9,936 nucleotides of DNA from an uncultured Bacteroidales bacterium (lineage in GTDB: Bacteria; Bacteroidota; Bacteroidia; Bacteroidales; WCHB1-69), in NCBI GenBank assembly GCA_937901455.1, contig CALDIA010000152.1, positions 1 to 9,936 on the forward strand. The letters are read 5' to 3'. Both the position numbers and the translations under genes were made by a program. Shown in pieces: positions 1 through 6,316 of the stretch; the stretch's first letter is position 1; every line of letters starts with the position of its first letter. The notes beneath the pieces are model-generated. The model was not told where the DNA came from. It saw only the letters and a list, made by a program, of their open reading frames with translations, and did no database searches.

Positions 1-74
1 ACCTGCTTGCCAACATGGCTTTGGTGGGCGAGGCTATCATGTTAGCCATGCGGACCGCTATAGAATGGGAATAA
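1..74 (+). CDS. 3' end of an unidentified gene (partial)
   Basis: An open frame enters from the left edge and ends at a TAA at 72-74. About 23 residues are visible, containing the segment NMALVGEAIMLAMRTAIEWE. The tail is helical and mixed hydrophobic/charged. I do not recognise the family. It is followed by the 23-bp repeats at 139-207, so it could be the last gene of an insertion element. However, it does not resemble the usual IstB C-terminus that would be expected before an IS21 right end. It could equally be an ordinary chromosomal gene. No motif supports a function. Confidence 0.4.
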   Translation, partial: LLANMALVGEAIMLAMRTAIEWE

Positions 75-138
75 GTGACCATTGAAAACCAAACTGCATA
101 TTCTATGACACGGGATTCTTCCTACGACAAAAACGCCG

Positions 139-207
139 CCACATTCTCGCCAACTGCCACATCAAAAACTCGCCAACTGTCACATCAAAAACTCGCCAAC
201 TGCCACA
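139..207. repeat. 23-bp tandem repeats, possible IS21-type element end
   Basis: The unit (c/t)cacatcaaaaactcgccaactg is present twice, at 157-179 and 180-202, differing at one base. It is preceded by a shortened copy at 139-156 that lacks the caaaaa segment, and followed by the start of another at 203-207. Read inward from 207 on the minus strand, the array begins TGTGGCAGTTGGCGAG. IS21-family ends usually start with TG and carry several internal repeats bound by the transposase, so a right end near 207 is possible. No transposase is visible in the window. A simple intergenic tandem repeat is the alternative. Confidence 0.5.
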
Positions 208-344
208 TTGAAATTGTTTTATTTATTGTATTTCAGTTATTTATAAGCCAAAAGATGGCGTTTTGGTTGTTCCCGTGGGGTGCCTGAAGCACTAACCTTT
301 GTTTCTCCTCCGAACCGTCCCTTTAGATGCAGGTTTTTTTTGTA

Positions 345-1244
345 TTAGCTCCTTTTCCGAACAAGAAGCATTCCGACCCCCACCAAAGCCAATCCTCCAA
401 CAACCCAAAGCCACGGGAAACCGCCTTTTGATTCATCAACGGTAACAATTGATTCCTCTTCTGGCTCCACATAATAGATGTACTTGCCCTCGCGGATGAG
501 GTGCTGGGTATAGTTCAGGATGGAGTCGCCGTGGGCGAAGGAAAGCTCCTCGGGCGTTAAGTTGACGGGATAGTCGGGAAGCACGCCACGTCCGTATGGG
601 AAACGTTCGTTTACCATGGTGTCAAACACCACTTTGATCATCGGAATCTGTATGGCGATTTCGGAGTTCGGCAACTGGTATTGCGTGAAATTCTCGGCTT
701 TCATCTGATGGTACGCAGAGCCAGTCTCGCGCCCCACGACGACACCACGATTCTGCTTCTTCACCCAGCCCGCAAAGCATGTGGAGGCCGAAAACGAGGT
801 CTCGTTGGTGAGCACATAAAGCCGCCCCTTATAGTTGACCAAGGAATCGGGACTTCTCCATTCCGGCGCGTCTTTCACAAAGCCTTCACCATTGGGAAGC
901 GGTGCATAATCAGGATAGAAATCCTCTTGGTCGGCATCCACCGGGCAACTGCCGAAGCATTGAAAACCGCCTTTCTTATTCACGATTCTACGAACGCTTG
1001 TGCAAAAAGGTTTCTGGGCAAGATAGGCATAAATGCCTTCAACCGAGGCTGACGGTCCGCCATGGTTGAAACGAAGGTCGAGAATCAGGTTGGGGATGCT
1101 GTCGGCGATAAGGTCGGCGATAATTCCCCTTAACTCATCCTGCTCCAAATCGTCTAACTCAAAAGTATGGAGGGCGAGATAAACCACTGTGTCAGAGCGT
1201 TTCTCATATTCGAAATGCTTCTCTTCGCATCCCACTTGCACCAC
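345..1244 (-). CDS. C-terminal half of S41 family peptidase with TM anchor
   Basis: This 299-residue frame from a GTG at 1244 contains the S41 catalytic core. LILDLRFNHGG at about residues 53-63 is the conserved strand before the oxyanion/substrate region. LTNETSFSASTCFAGW at about 145-160 carries the presumed nucleophile, Ser152 or its neighbour Ser154. GRETGSAYH at about 171-179 matches the G.ET.G turn that follows in this family. The mature C-terminus has a ~18-residue hydrophobic segment (about 277-295) followed by RKRS, which would be a membrane anchor with a short basic cytoplasmic tail. The frame has no signal peptide or N-terminal domain of its own and its GTG lies inside homologous sequence. 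It is therefore very likely the displaced 3' part of the gene starting at 2154 rather than an independent gene. Confidence 0.7.
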   Translation of the reverse strand: MVQVGCEEKHFEYEKRSDTVVYLALHTFELDDLEQDELRGIIADLIADSIPNLILDLRFNHGGPSASVEGIYAYLAQKPFCTSVRRIVNKKGGFQCFGSCPVDADQEDFYPDYAPLPNGEGFVKDAPEWRSPDSLVNYKGRLYVLTNETSFSASTCFAGWVKKQNRGVVVGRETGSAYHQMKAENFTQYQLPNSEIAIQIPMIKVVFDTMVNERFPYGRGVLPDYPVNLTPEELSFAHGDSILNYTQHLIREGKYIYYVEPEEESIVTVDESKGGFPWLWVVGGLALVGVGMLLVRKRS

Positions 1245-2154
1245 GCTGAACTTTCCGCTCTGAAATGATGGCCGTGTGGCTGTCGTGGATTTTCCCTATC
1301 AACTTGAGCACCAACACCTCAAAATCACCAATGGCAATGGTTTCGCCCATCGCGGCCATTCTATCCTTAATATAGGAATCGAGCTCCTCTTTCGGCGTGT
1401 AGTCGTACAACCCAGGGAAGGCATCTTCGAGGGCCAACATCATGCTGTCAATGTCAACTTGCGCTTCCTCGTGCGTCAGTTGGGTCTTGTTGTTCGCCTT
1501 GGGTGGAATGAAGGTTGTTTTCAGCCCGAAAGGCGTCATCGGGTCGTCGGCTTTGGAGTTCTTCGAAATACTGACGCTTATGCTTGGCTGCTTGATTCTT
1601 TTATAAACGTAACCCACCATGCCCAAAGTGTCGCCTCGATGGATTTTTTCACCCGTTTTGAAGAGCCGTGTGGGACGAATGCCGTCAATCCAGACGGTTT
1701 TTCCATCGGAAGTCTGCACTCCGACATGCAGGCTTGTGTTATGGATTTTCTCCTGTGTCATGTTGTCCCACTCAAGGAAAAGCAAGGAATCTTGCTCATA
1801 GTTGCCTGTTTGTTGTGCAAAACAAATCAAAGAGCAACTCCAACTGTTGCGGTAGCCCAACAAGGCACTGGAGATCTTCCCGTCAACGGGACAAAGCACA
1901 TGGGTTCCCAAGGGTGCCCCGATTACCAAATTTCCGAAATTCAACTCGGCTTGGGTCACGCCATCAGCCACGCCGATATAATCCTGCGGACGATAGAGGA
2001 TGTCATCACCAGCCTGTTTTCCGGGGATAGGCCAAAAAAACTGCGGGAACGCCAAACAGCCCATGTCCCGTAGTCGCGCGTTCCGCAGTCTCGCGTCTAT
2101 TAAGACGCACGAGAACGCCGTTTTGTGACATGGCGCAAAATTATAGCGTTTCAT
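1204..2154 (-). CDS. N-terminal half: degenerate M23-like domain plus start of S41 peptidase
   Basis: The frame opens at an ATG 15 nt after the stop of the DUF1573 gene. The segment from WPIPGKQAGDDI (about residue 41) to about residue 210 looks like a lysostaphin/M23 beta-fold. It has GTHVLCPVDGKIS, then TGEKIHRGDTLGMVG, matching the 'V..G..I..G..IG..G' pattern. The HxH metal motif is replaced by SISVSIS, so zinc peptidase activity is not expected. Residues about 233-295 (DSMMLALEDAFPGLYDYTPKEELD through KIHDSHTAI) match the helical lead-in of S41 peptidases. After HTAI the frame runs into about 20 unrelated residues and stops. The first 30 residues are unusual: no clear signal peptide, and they encode a repeat (DARLR NARLR). 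The real start may be Met31 (ATG at 2062-2064). Confidence 0.65.
   Translation of the reverse strand: MKRYNFAPCHKTAFSCVLIDARLRNARLRDMGCLAFPQFFWPIPGKQAGDDILYRPQDYIGVADGVTQAELNFGNLVIGAPLGTHVLCPVDGKISSALLGYRNSWSCSLICFAQQTGNYEQDSLLFLEWDNMTQEKIHNTSLHVGVQTSDGKTVWIDGIRPTRLFKTGEKIHRGDTLGMVGYVYKRIKQPSISVSISKNSKADDPMTPFGLKTTFIPPKANNKTQLTHEEAQVDIDSMMLALEDAFPGLYDYTPKEELDSYIKDRMAAMGETIAIGDFEVLVLKLIGKIHDSHTAIISERKVQRGASGMRREAFRI
2068..2113. repeat. REP-like block: 15-bp tandem repeat plus hairpin
   Basis: Two 15-bp units lie head to tail at 2068-2082 and 2083-2097, matching at 12 of 15 positions. The second runs into a perfect 6-bp stem with a 4-nt loop, gcgtct-atta-agacgc, at 2093-2108. The stem extends to ctcg/cgag with a small bulge out to about 2113. 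The block sits inside the first 30 codons of the S41 frame and is translated as a five-residue repeat. It looks like a mobile or REP-type intergenic sequence rather than coding sequence. Confidence 0.55.
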
Positions 2155-2169
2155 TGTTATTACTTCAGA

Positions 2170-2628
2170 TCAGTTGTTGTTGACGGGAGAACCCATGCCG
2201 ATGTTGTTTGTCTTCTCGGGGAGGACTTCGGTGGTTTGGTCAAGCACTCGGCCCTTGATGCGAAGCACAACTGTGGGATTGTTGACGGCGTTGGAGGTTA
2301 CGGTAACCGTCTTGTTGATGATGCCGGGACGGTTGGTGCGGTAGGTCACCTTGATGACTTCTGACTCGCCTGGCAAAATGGGCTCGTTGGGCCATGAAGG
2401 GATAGTGCAGCCGCAACTCGACTTGGGTTTTTGCACCAGCAGCGGTTCCGTGCCCGTGTTGGTGAAGCGGAACTCGCATTCGCCGTTGCCATTGAAAGGC
2501 ACATCGCCATAGTCGTGGACGACTTTTTCAAATTTAATTTCAGCGCCCATCCGGACTTTTTCGTCTTGCGCCTTGGCCGCTCCTGCCATCAGGAGCATGA
2601 TGCCAAGCAGATAAATGACTTTCTTCAT
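2170..2628 (-). CDS. DUF1573 domain exported protein
   Basis: This is a complete 152-residue protein. Residues 1-20 form a clear signal peptide: MKK, a hydrophobic core, then AAKA with cleavage expected before QDEK. Residues about 30-130 match DUF1573, an Ig-like (ASPM/MSP-type) domain common in Bacteroidota. It shows FEKVVHDYGDVPFNG, then FTNTGTEPLLV, then the signature SSCGCT, and LPGESEVIKVTY followed by TVTSNAVNNP. Proteins of this family are exported to the periplasm or outer surface; no enzymatic role is established. The start is secure because the signal peptide begins there. A promoter motif lies about 90 nt upstream (2720-2727). The S41 gene follows after 15 nt, so the pair probably forms an operon. 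Confidence 0.9.
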   Translation of the reverse strand: MKKVIYLLGIMLLMAGAAKAQDEKVRMGAEIKFEKVVHDYGDVPFNGNGECEFRFTNTGTEPLLVQKPKSSCGCTIPSWPNEPILPGESEVIKVTYRTNRPGIINKTVTVTSNAVNNPTVVLRIKGRVLDQTTEVLPEKTNNIGMGSPVNNN

Positions 2629-2719
2629 TGCTTTTGATTTTAAGATGGTGAATAAATAGTGATTTGTGTTTTGATTGATACATTGTTTTACACATAGGTT
2701 TGTTTTTGAAATGATGCTG

Positions 2720-2727
2720 CAAAACTA
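2720..2727 (-). promoter_or_regulatory. Bacteroidota -7 box for the DUF1573/S41 unit
   Basis: On the minus strand this reads TAGTTTTG, an exact fit to TAnnTTTG. It would start transcription near 2712 and leave a leader of about 80 nt before the ATG at 2628. No good TTTG -33 box lies at the usual 19-21 nt spacing; a TTGAC lies only 13 nt upstream. An 11-bp inverted repeat (2680-2690 and 2776-2786) brackets the site. Confidence 0.5.
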
Positions 2728-2822
2728 CCGACTTTGTCAAGCGGTTGAACATGCATTCCAAACAATTCCGAGTTATAAAACAATGTAAAACACTGAAAAC
2801 TAATACAATAGTTTAATACCCA

Positions 2823-2851
2823 TTCCAAACATTTTTTGGAAATAGTCCAAA
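2823..2851 (-). terminator. Overlapping hairpins just after the TPR gene
   Basis: Within about 35 nt after the stop of the TPR gene, the minus strand can form TTTGGA-ctatt-TCCAAA (2835-2851) or TTCCAAA-aaatg-TTTGGAA (2823-2841). The two share a strand and are mutually exclusive. There is no following U-tract, so this is a weak terminator candidate at best. Confidence 0.3.
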
Positions 2852-2856
2852 GTTTT

Positions 2857-4275
2857 TTACCCTTCCTCCATCTTTTTCCTCCGTCTTCCGCGCAGCTTGT
2901 CCACCATATTGACGGTGGTTCCAAGGTAATCCGCTTCCTCTTGCCGCGAAAGTTTGAAATAGGAAAGGATGTAGGACTTTCGCTCGTCCTCGTTCAAGTC
3001 GGGGTATTTCTGCTGAAGGGTTGCCATCAGGTCGGGATAGAGTTGGTCTATCACTTCAAGCATGGCTTCCCAATGGTCTTTGTCGCCATAGACGGAAGTC
3101 GCCAACTCGTTAAGCAGATTGGCTTTCTTGTTGCTGTTCAGATAATTGTCTAACAACAACATGATACGCTGTTCCTTCATCAAGGCCTCCGAAAGCCGGT
3201 CGGCATAATCCTGCTGGATTTGCTCATGCTCGACGTGCTTTTGCGCCAAGTCTTTGTTCTGCTGCTTGAAGTGGAACAATTCGGCACTGATTTCGGCCTC
3301 GCGTTTGCGCCTCCGTGCCAAACGGATTTGCGAAACCAACAACGCTGCCAAAACCAAAGTCGCTACCAAACTGATGATGACAATGATGCGCTGCTTGATG
3401 ATGATGTTACGGTTCAATTCGTTCCGCATCACCTCGCTATCGTATTTATGGCTGATAAGTGCAAGATTGTTCTCCTGTTGCTCGATTTCTTTTAGTTTGC
3501 TGCCTTCTTCGTACAAACATCCATATTTGCAAGCGGTTTCATAATCGCCGCGCTCTTCGGCATAATCGGACAGGACACCGTAATAAAACCAAGTATCCTC
3601 GTTAGGCTCGGTTTGGGACACAAGTTCCTCCAAACGGCTGAAATAATAATCCGCAGAATCCAAGTCGCCAGACTCAGAATAGATATTCCCCATATCGTGA
3701 TAGTAGTACATGAGCAGATTGCTGTCACCATCCTGGATTGAGGCTTGCCAAAACCAGTTGAGATAATCTGCCGACTTATCGTAATCCCCTGCATTGAAAT
3801 AAAAGGTATGAAAAGCAGACAAGACATTGCGTTTTGCTTCTGTTGATTCGCTTTGGTCGGCATAGGTCATGGCCTGATCCAGATAATACGCTGCACTATC
3901 AAATTGCTTGTGGAACTGATAGAAATCGCCCAACTCTCTCAATGCTTCGGCGCGGTCGGCATAGTCTTCGCCAAAGCCTTCTGCGGCAGCTTTCAGCAAC
4001 GAAACAATTTCTTCTTTGTCAGCATAGTAGCCTAAGCATTGTGCAATATGATACTGTGCATGAGCCACTGTCAGCGTTTGATTCGCCATAAGGCCGTAAC
4101 GCTCCGCCTCTTTGAACAAGCGCATGGCCTCCGCCTTGTTGCCTGAATCCAACTGAATACAAGCGCTTTCCAAGGCATCTTGGGCGATTTGCTTCGCATC
4201 ACGCGACATGGGATGGCAGGCCAGCAGCATCAAGCCCAAGAAAAAGGCAAATCCTATGGACAGATTTCGTTTCAT
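2857..4275 (-). CDS. TPR lipoprotein with transmembrane helix and C-terminal HTH (membrane-spanning regulator)
   Basis: This 472-residue protein begins with a lipoprotein signal (hydrophobic residues 6-19, LLAC lipobox, Cys20). Residues about 30-270 are helical TPR-like repeats, for example AQYHIAQCLGYYADKEEIVSLLKAA and YYHDMGNIYSESGDLDSADYYF. A single transmembrane helix follows at about 295-316, closed by the basic RLARRRKRE. A coiled coil runs from about 320 to 372. The C-terminus (about 424-466, YPDLNEDERKSYILSYF then RQEEADYLGTTVNMVDKLRGRRRKK) looks like a LuxR-type helix-turn-helix. This arrangement recurs in Bacteroidota one-component regulators: TPRs outside the inner membrane and DNA binding inside. 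Ligand and target genes cannot be read from the sequence. Both neighbours in the same direction are exported proteins, so an envelope-related role is plausible. The start is firm: it begins the signal peptide and sits next to its own promoter. Confidence 0.85.
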   Translation of the reverse strand: MKRNLSIGFAFFLGLMLLACHPMSRDAKQIAQDALESACIQLDSGNKAEAMRLFKEAERYGLMANQTLTVAHAQYHIAQCLGYYADKEEIVSLLKAAAEGFGEDYADRAEALRELGDFYQFHKQFDSAAYYLDQAMTYADQSESTEAKRNVLSAFHTFYFNAGDYDKSADYLNWFWQASIQDGDSNLLMYYYHDMGNIYSESGDLDSADYYFSRLEELVSQTEPNEDTWFYYGVLSDYAEERGDYETACKYGCLYEEGSKLKEIEQQENNLALISHKYDSEVMRNELNRNIIIKQRIIVIISLVATLVLAALLVSQIRLARRRKREAEISAELFHFKQQNKDLAQKHVEHEQIQQDYADRLSEALMKEQRIMLLLDNYLNSNKKANLLNELATSVYGDKDHWEAMLEVIDQLYPDLMATLQQKYPDLNEDERKSYILSYFKLSRQEEADYLGTTVNMVDKLRGRRRKKMEEG

Positions 4276-4664
4276 GGCGACAAAAATAGTGAAATTAACG
4301 CAATTAGTCAGGAGAGTCCAAGTGTTTTTTGGCTTCGTTTATCTGTTTTCTCACCATCCCATATAAAAATGGCAATCCCCGTCCGCATTAAAACTCGCTT
4401 TCCAAATCGATGAAAAACGATTCGTTTTGGAACTTGAGTTCGAGATTCGTTTCCAAACCGATGAAAAAACCGCATGGCCCGCTTCACGCAAGAGACCGCC
4501 TTTTCGGGAGGCATCGTTTCCACTTTCGTCATGCCGTTTTTCCTGCAACGCAACGCTTACCCGGAACACATTGGAAATCGCGTCGTCCTTGACGATTTGT
4601 TTTAAATTGGATGAGGTTTTGAGAGGGATGGAGATGAGAAATAACTAAACAGAAATAGCTCATT
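4276..4664. other. 389-bp noncoding gap with repeated half-sites
   Basis: No credible gene lies here; the short frames on both strands have no homology signal or start context. The gap holds the TPR promoter at its left end. It also holds three copies of CCAAANCGA: forward at 4402-4410, inverted at 4422-4430 and forward at 4453-4461. Nested within the first pair is a 15-bp palindrome, AAAACGA-t-TCGTTTT, at 4414-4428. The longer direct repeat (tttccaaa(t/c)cgatgaaaaa) covers about 4399-4417 and 4450-4468. Nothing else is recognised. Confidence 0.5.
4281..4288 (-). promoter_or_regulatory. -7 box for the TPR gene, near-leaderless
   Basis: The minus strand reads TATTTTTG followed by TCGCC and then the ATG at 4275. 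This fits TAnnTTTG exactly. Bacteroidota transcripts start a few bases after this box, so the mRNA would begin at or within a few bases of the start codon. The -33 region has only an imperfect TTG at 15 nt. Confidence 0.5.
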
Positions 4665-6239
4665 CTAATTTCCTTGCCACCTAAATGCCCTTCTAAAACC
4701 GCTTTTTTCAGCTTCTTCAACCGTCCACGCGTATTTCTCACCTGGTTTTTCAATACGAGTTGTATAGTATTGTTGGTCGAATGGAAGGTGATAAATTTTG
4801 TTTCCGTTGTTGATGTTACATTTGATTTGAGGGTATTTGCCCATGGCTTTTATAGAAACTTGAACGCCAAGCTTGTCTGCAAACGCTTTTGCTGTAGGAG
4901 AAAGACTTGTTGTTGTAACCAATACAGGTATAACAACCAAATCTTCATCAAATAAAGTTGGGTTATTTTTTTGCGCTTGCATTTGTATGTTATATTCAAT
5001 AGTGGTTCCATATAATTGGCAGATTACATTCTCGTGAATTTCCTTTGACAATGACCATCGTTTGCATTGGATAATATATGTTGTGTCACCTCGTTTCGCT
5101 ATTATATCTCGACCGAGATCCTCCAACCGTTTTCTTACACCATAGTCAATTGTGACATAGCCTTGTTGCCTCAATAAATGTTCGCAATACATCTCATATT
5201 CAGTTCCAATAACCCAATTGCTTTTTGGCCTCGCATTATAATGGTCAAGAGCGAGTTGGTTTCGTTGTGTTACAGACAATTGCTTGTATTCTTCATCCGA
5301 AAGGAAGTCGCGCGCTCTGTCATAATTATCCGCAAAATCGCCGAAACTCTCCGCTCCAGCAAGTGAAAGTAGCCCTTTCTCATCGTCCACATATTTGCGT
5401 AGTTCAGGAAACGTTGTTAAAAGGAACTCATACTTGTATAGCATGATCTTACATTCGCTTTGGCTTTGCCGAAACTTCCTTTTCACCTCACTAACCGTTT
5501 CTGCCGCTGTTCTCGCTGGCTGAGGCTTCCATATTAACCTCTTTTCTTCCTCTTCCAGTAAAGCGGCCTCAAAATCTGCGCTCATTGTCGCAGAATAAGT
5601 AAAAGGAAACTCTTTCTTTATTACTGACTTAATTAGAAAATCGTCAGCAATGCCAAGTTTATTTTTGTATTCCTGTAACTCTTGGAATCGTATGCTCCTA
5701 AGTGTATTATCGCTCATTCTCCATTCCTCCACTTCCTCATCAAACTTCTCTTTATACTCATCTATTTCTTCCTCTTTCTGCTTCTTGTAAAGGTCTATTT
5801 TCTCACGAGTTTTCTCCCAGTATTTATCTGCCGATTCTTTACGCAAACTTTCATACAAATCGGCCTGTTTCTTTTTCTTTTCTTCAAAAGCCTCCGCTTC
5901 GGCAATTCTTTTATCAAACAATCTATCTGCAGTTACTTTTTTGGATTCATAATACTTTTCCGCATCTTTTTTCTTGATTTCAGCATTCTGTTCCATCATA
6001 TCAAGGCTGTTTTTCCTTCTTTCCAAACCGCCTGTAATATCAATAGCCTTTGCAACATAATGGATTGACAAGAGGCTCAATAAAAACAAAGAAAAAAACA
6101 ATGCTGTCTCTATTGTAAACCCATCACCAAATATCGCAGAAAATGAAACAATTCCCAAGTACGGAGCAGCCATACCTATTAGGGAACAAATACCAATTAT
6201 TATCTTTTCAAATAATGTTTCGCTTCTCCACTTTTTCAT
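4665..6239 (-). CDS. Membrane-anchored coiled-coil Mrr-type restriction endonuclease
   Basis: I place the start at the ATG at 6239 (524 residues); the upstream TTG at 6245 is less likely. Residues about 13-37 and 44-66 are two transmembrane helices. A long Lys/Glu-rich coiled coil follows at about 72-195. Residues about 340-465 form a PD-(D/E)XK nuclease of the Mrr class: GTEYEMYCEHLLRQQGY, then DLGRDIIAK with Asp378, then YIIQCKRW with Gln391 and Lys393. The D...QxK pattern is the Mrr variant of the active site. The C-terminus (TVEEAEKSGFRRAFRW) resembles the tail of Ada-like zinc modules but lacks the cysteines. Mrr enzymes cut modified or foreign DNA. A membrane tether is unusual for them and suggests action at the envelope, for instance on entering DNA. 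No methyltransferase is nearby. It lies 77 nt downstream of the 3-TM gene and is probably cotranscribed with it. Confidence 0.8.
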   Translation of the reverse strand: MKKWRSETLFEKIIIGICSLIGMAAPYLGIVSFSAIFGDGFTIETALFFSLFLLSLLSIHYVAKAIDITGGLERRKNSLDMMEQNAEIKKKDAEKYYESKKVTADRLFDKRIAEAEAFEEKKKKQADLYESLRKESADKYWEKTREKIDLYKKQKEEEIDEYKEKFDEEVEEWRMSDNTLRSIRFQELQEYKNKLGIADDFLIKSVIKKEFPFTYSATMSADFEAALLEEEEKRLIWKPQPARTAAETVSEVKRKFRQSQSECKIMLYKYEFLLTTFPELRKYVDDEKGLLSLAGAESFGDFADNYDRARDFLSDEEYKQLSVTQRNQLALDHYNARPKSNWVIGTEYEMYCEHLLRQQGYVTIDYGVRKRLEDLGRDIIAKRGDTTYIIQCKRWSLSKEIHENVICQLYGTTIEYNIQMQAQKNNPTLFDEDLVVIPVLVTTTSLSPTAKAFADKLGVQVSIKAMGKYPQIKCNINNGNKIYHLPFDQQYYTTRIEKPGEKYAWTVEEAEKSGFRRAFRWQGN

Positions 6240-6316
6240 TTCCAAACTTTTTTACATTGTTTTCACGAGATGCTTGCTGTAGACATAACACTTACATCAG
6301 AAACAACATCCTTTTT

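Larger units (their letters stand above)
345..2154 (-). pseudogene. Exported S41 peptidase with degenerate M23-like domain, frameshifted
   Basis: The two overlapping reading frames at 1204-2154 and 345-1244 are the two halves of one S41-type serine peptidase. The upstream half ends its homology at the DSHTAI motif, which in tricorn-type S41 enzymes carries the catalytic His. The downstream half holds the LILDLRFNHGG strand and the SFSAST nucleophile region. The downstream frame, extended upstream of its GTG, reads FQSGKFSVVQVG. Joining it right after HTAI gives a continuous sensible protein. The two frames differ by +1 on the coding strand, so one inserted base or two deleted bases between about 1255 and 1270 explain the break. 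The gene follows the DUF1573 gene by 15 nt and was probably cotranscribed with it. A sequencing error is an alternative to true inactivation. Confidence 0.75.

Noticed and set aside
139..207. CRISPR array
   Set aside because: The copies are directly adjacent with no spacers, and no cas genes are present.
75..287. 70-aa + strand reading frame with GTG start
   Set aside because: It reads through the 23-bp repeats, so its repeated residues are a by-product of noncoding DNA; it has no domain or start context.
294..344. Possible terminator after the S41 gene (aacct...aggtt with a T run)
   Set aside because: The stem is only 4-5 bp with a loop over 30 nt, and the T run lies on the wrong side for the minus-strand gene.
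1276..2073. Long + strand frame opposite the S41 gene
   Set aside because: It is antisense to a frame with clear S41 and M23-like motifs; its own translation shows no recognisable domain.
4308..4569. Small minus-strand frames in the gap containing FHRFG repeats
   Set aside because: The residues are translations of the CCAAANCGA repeats; no promoter, no homology signal.
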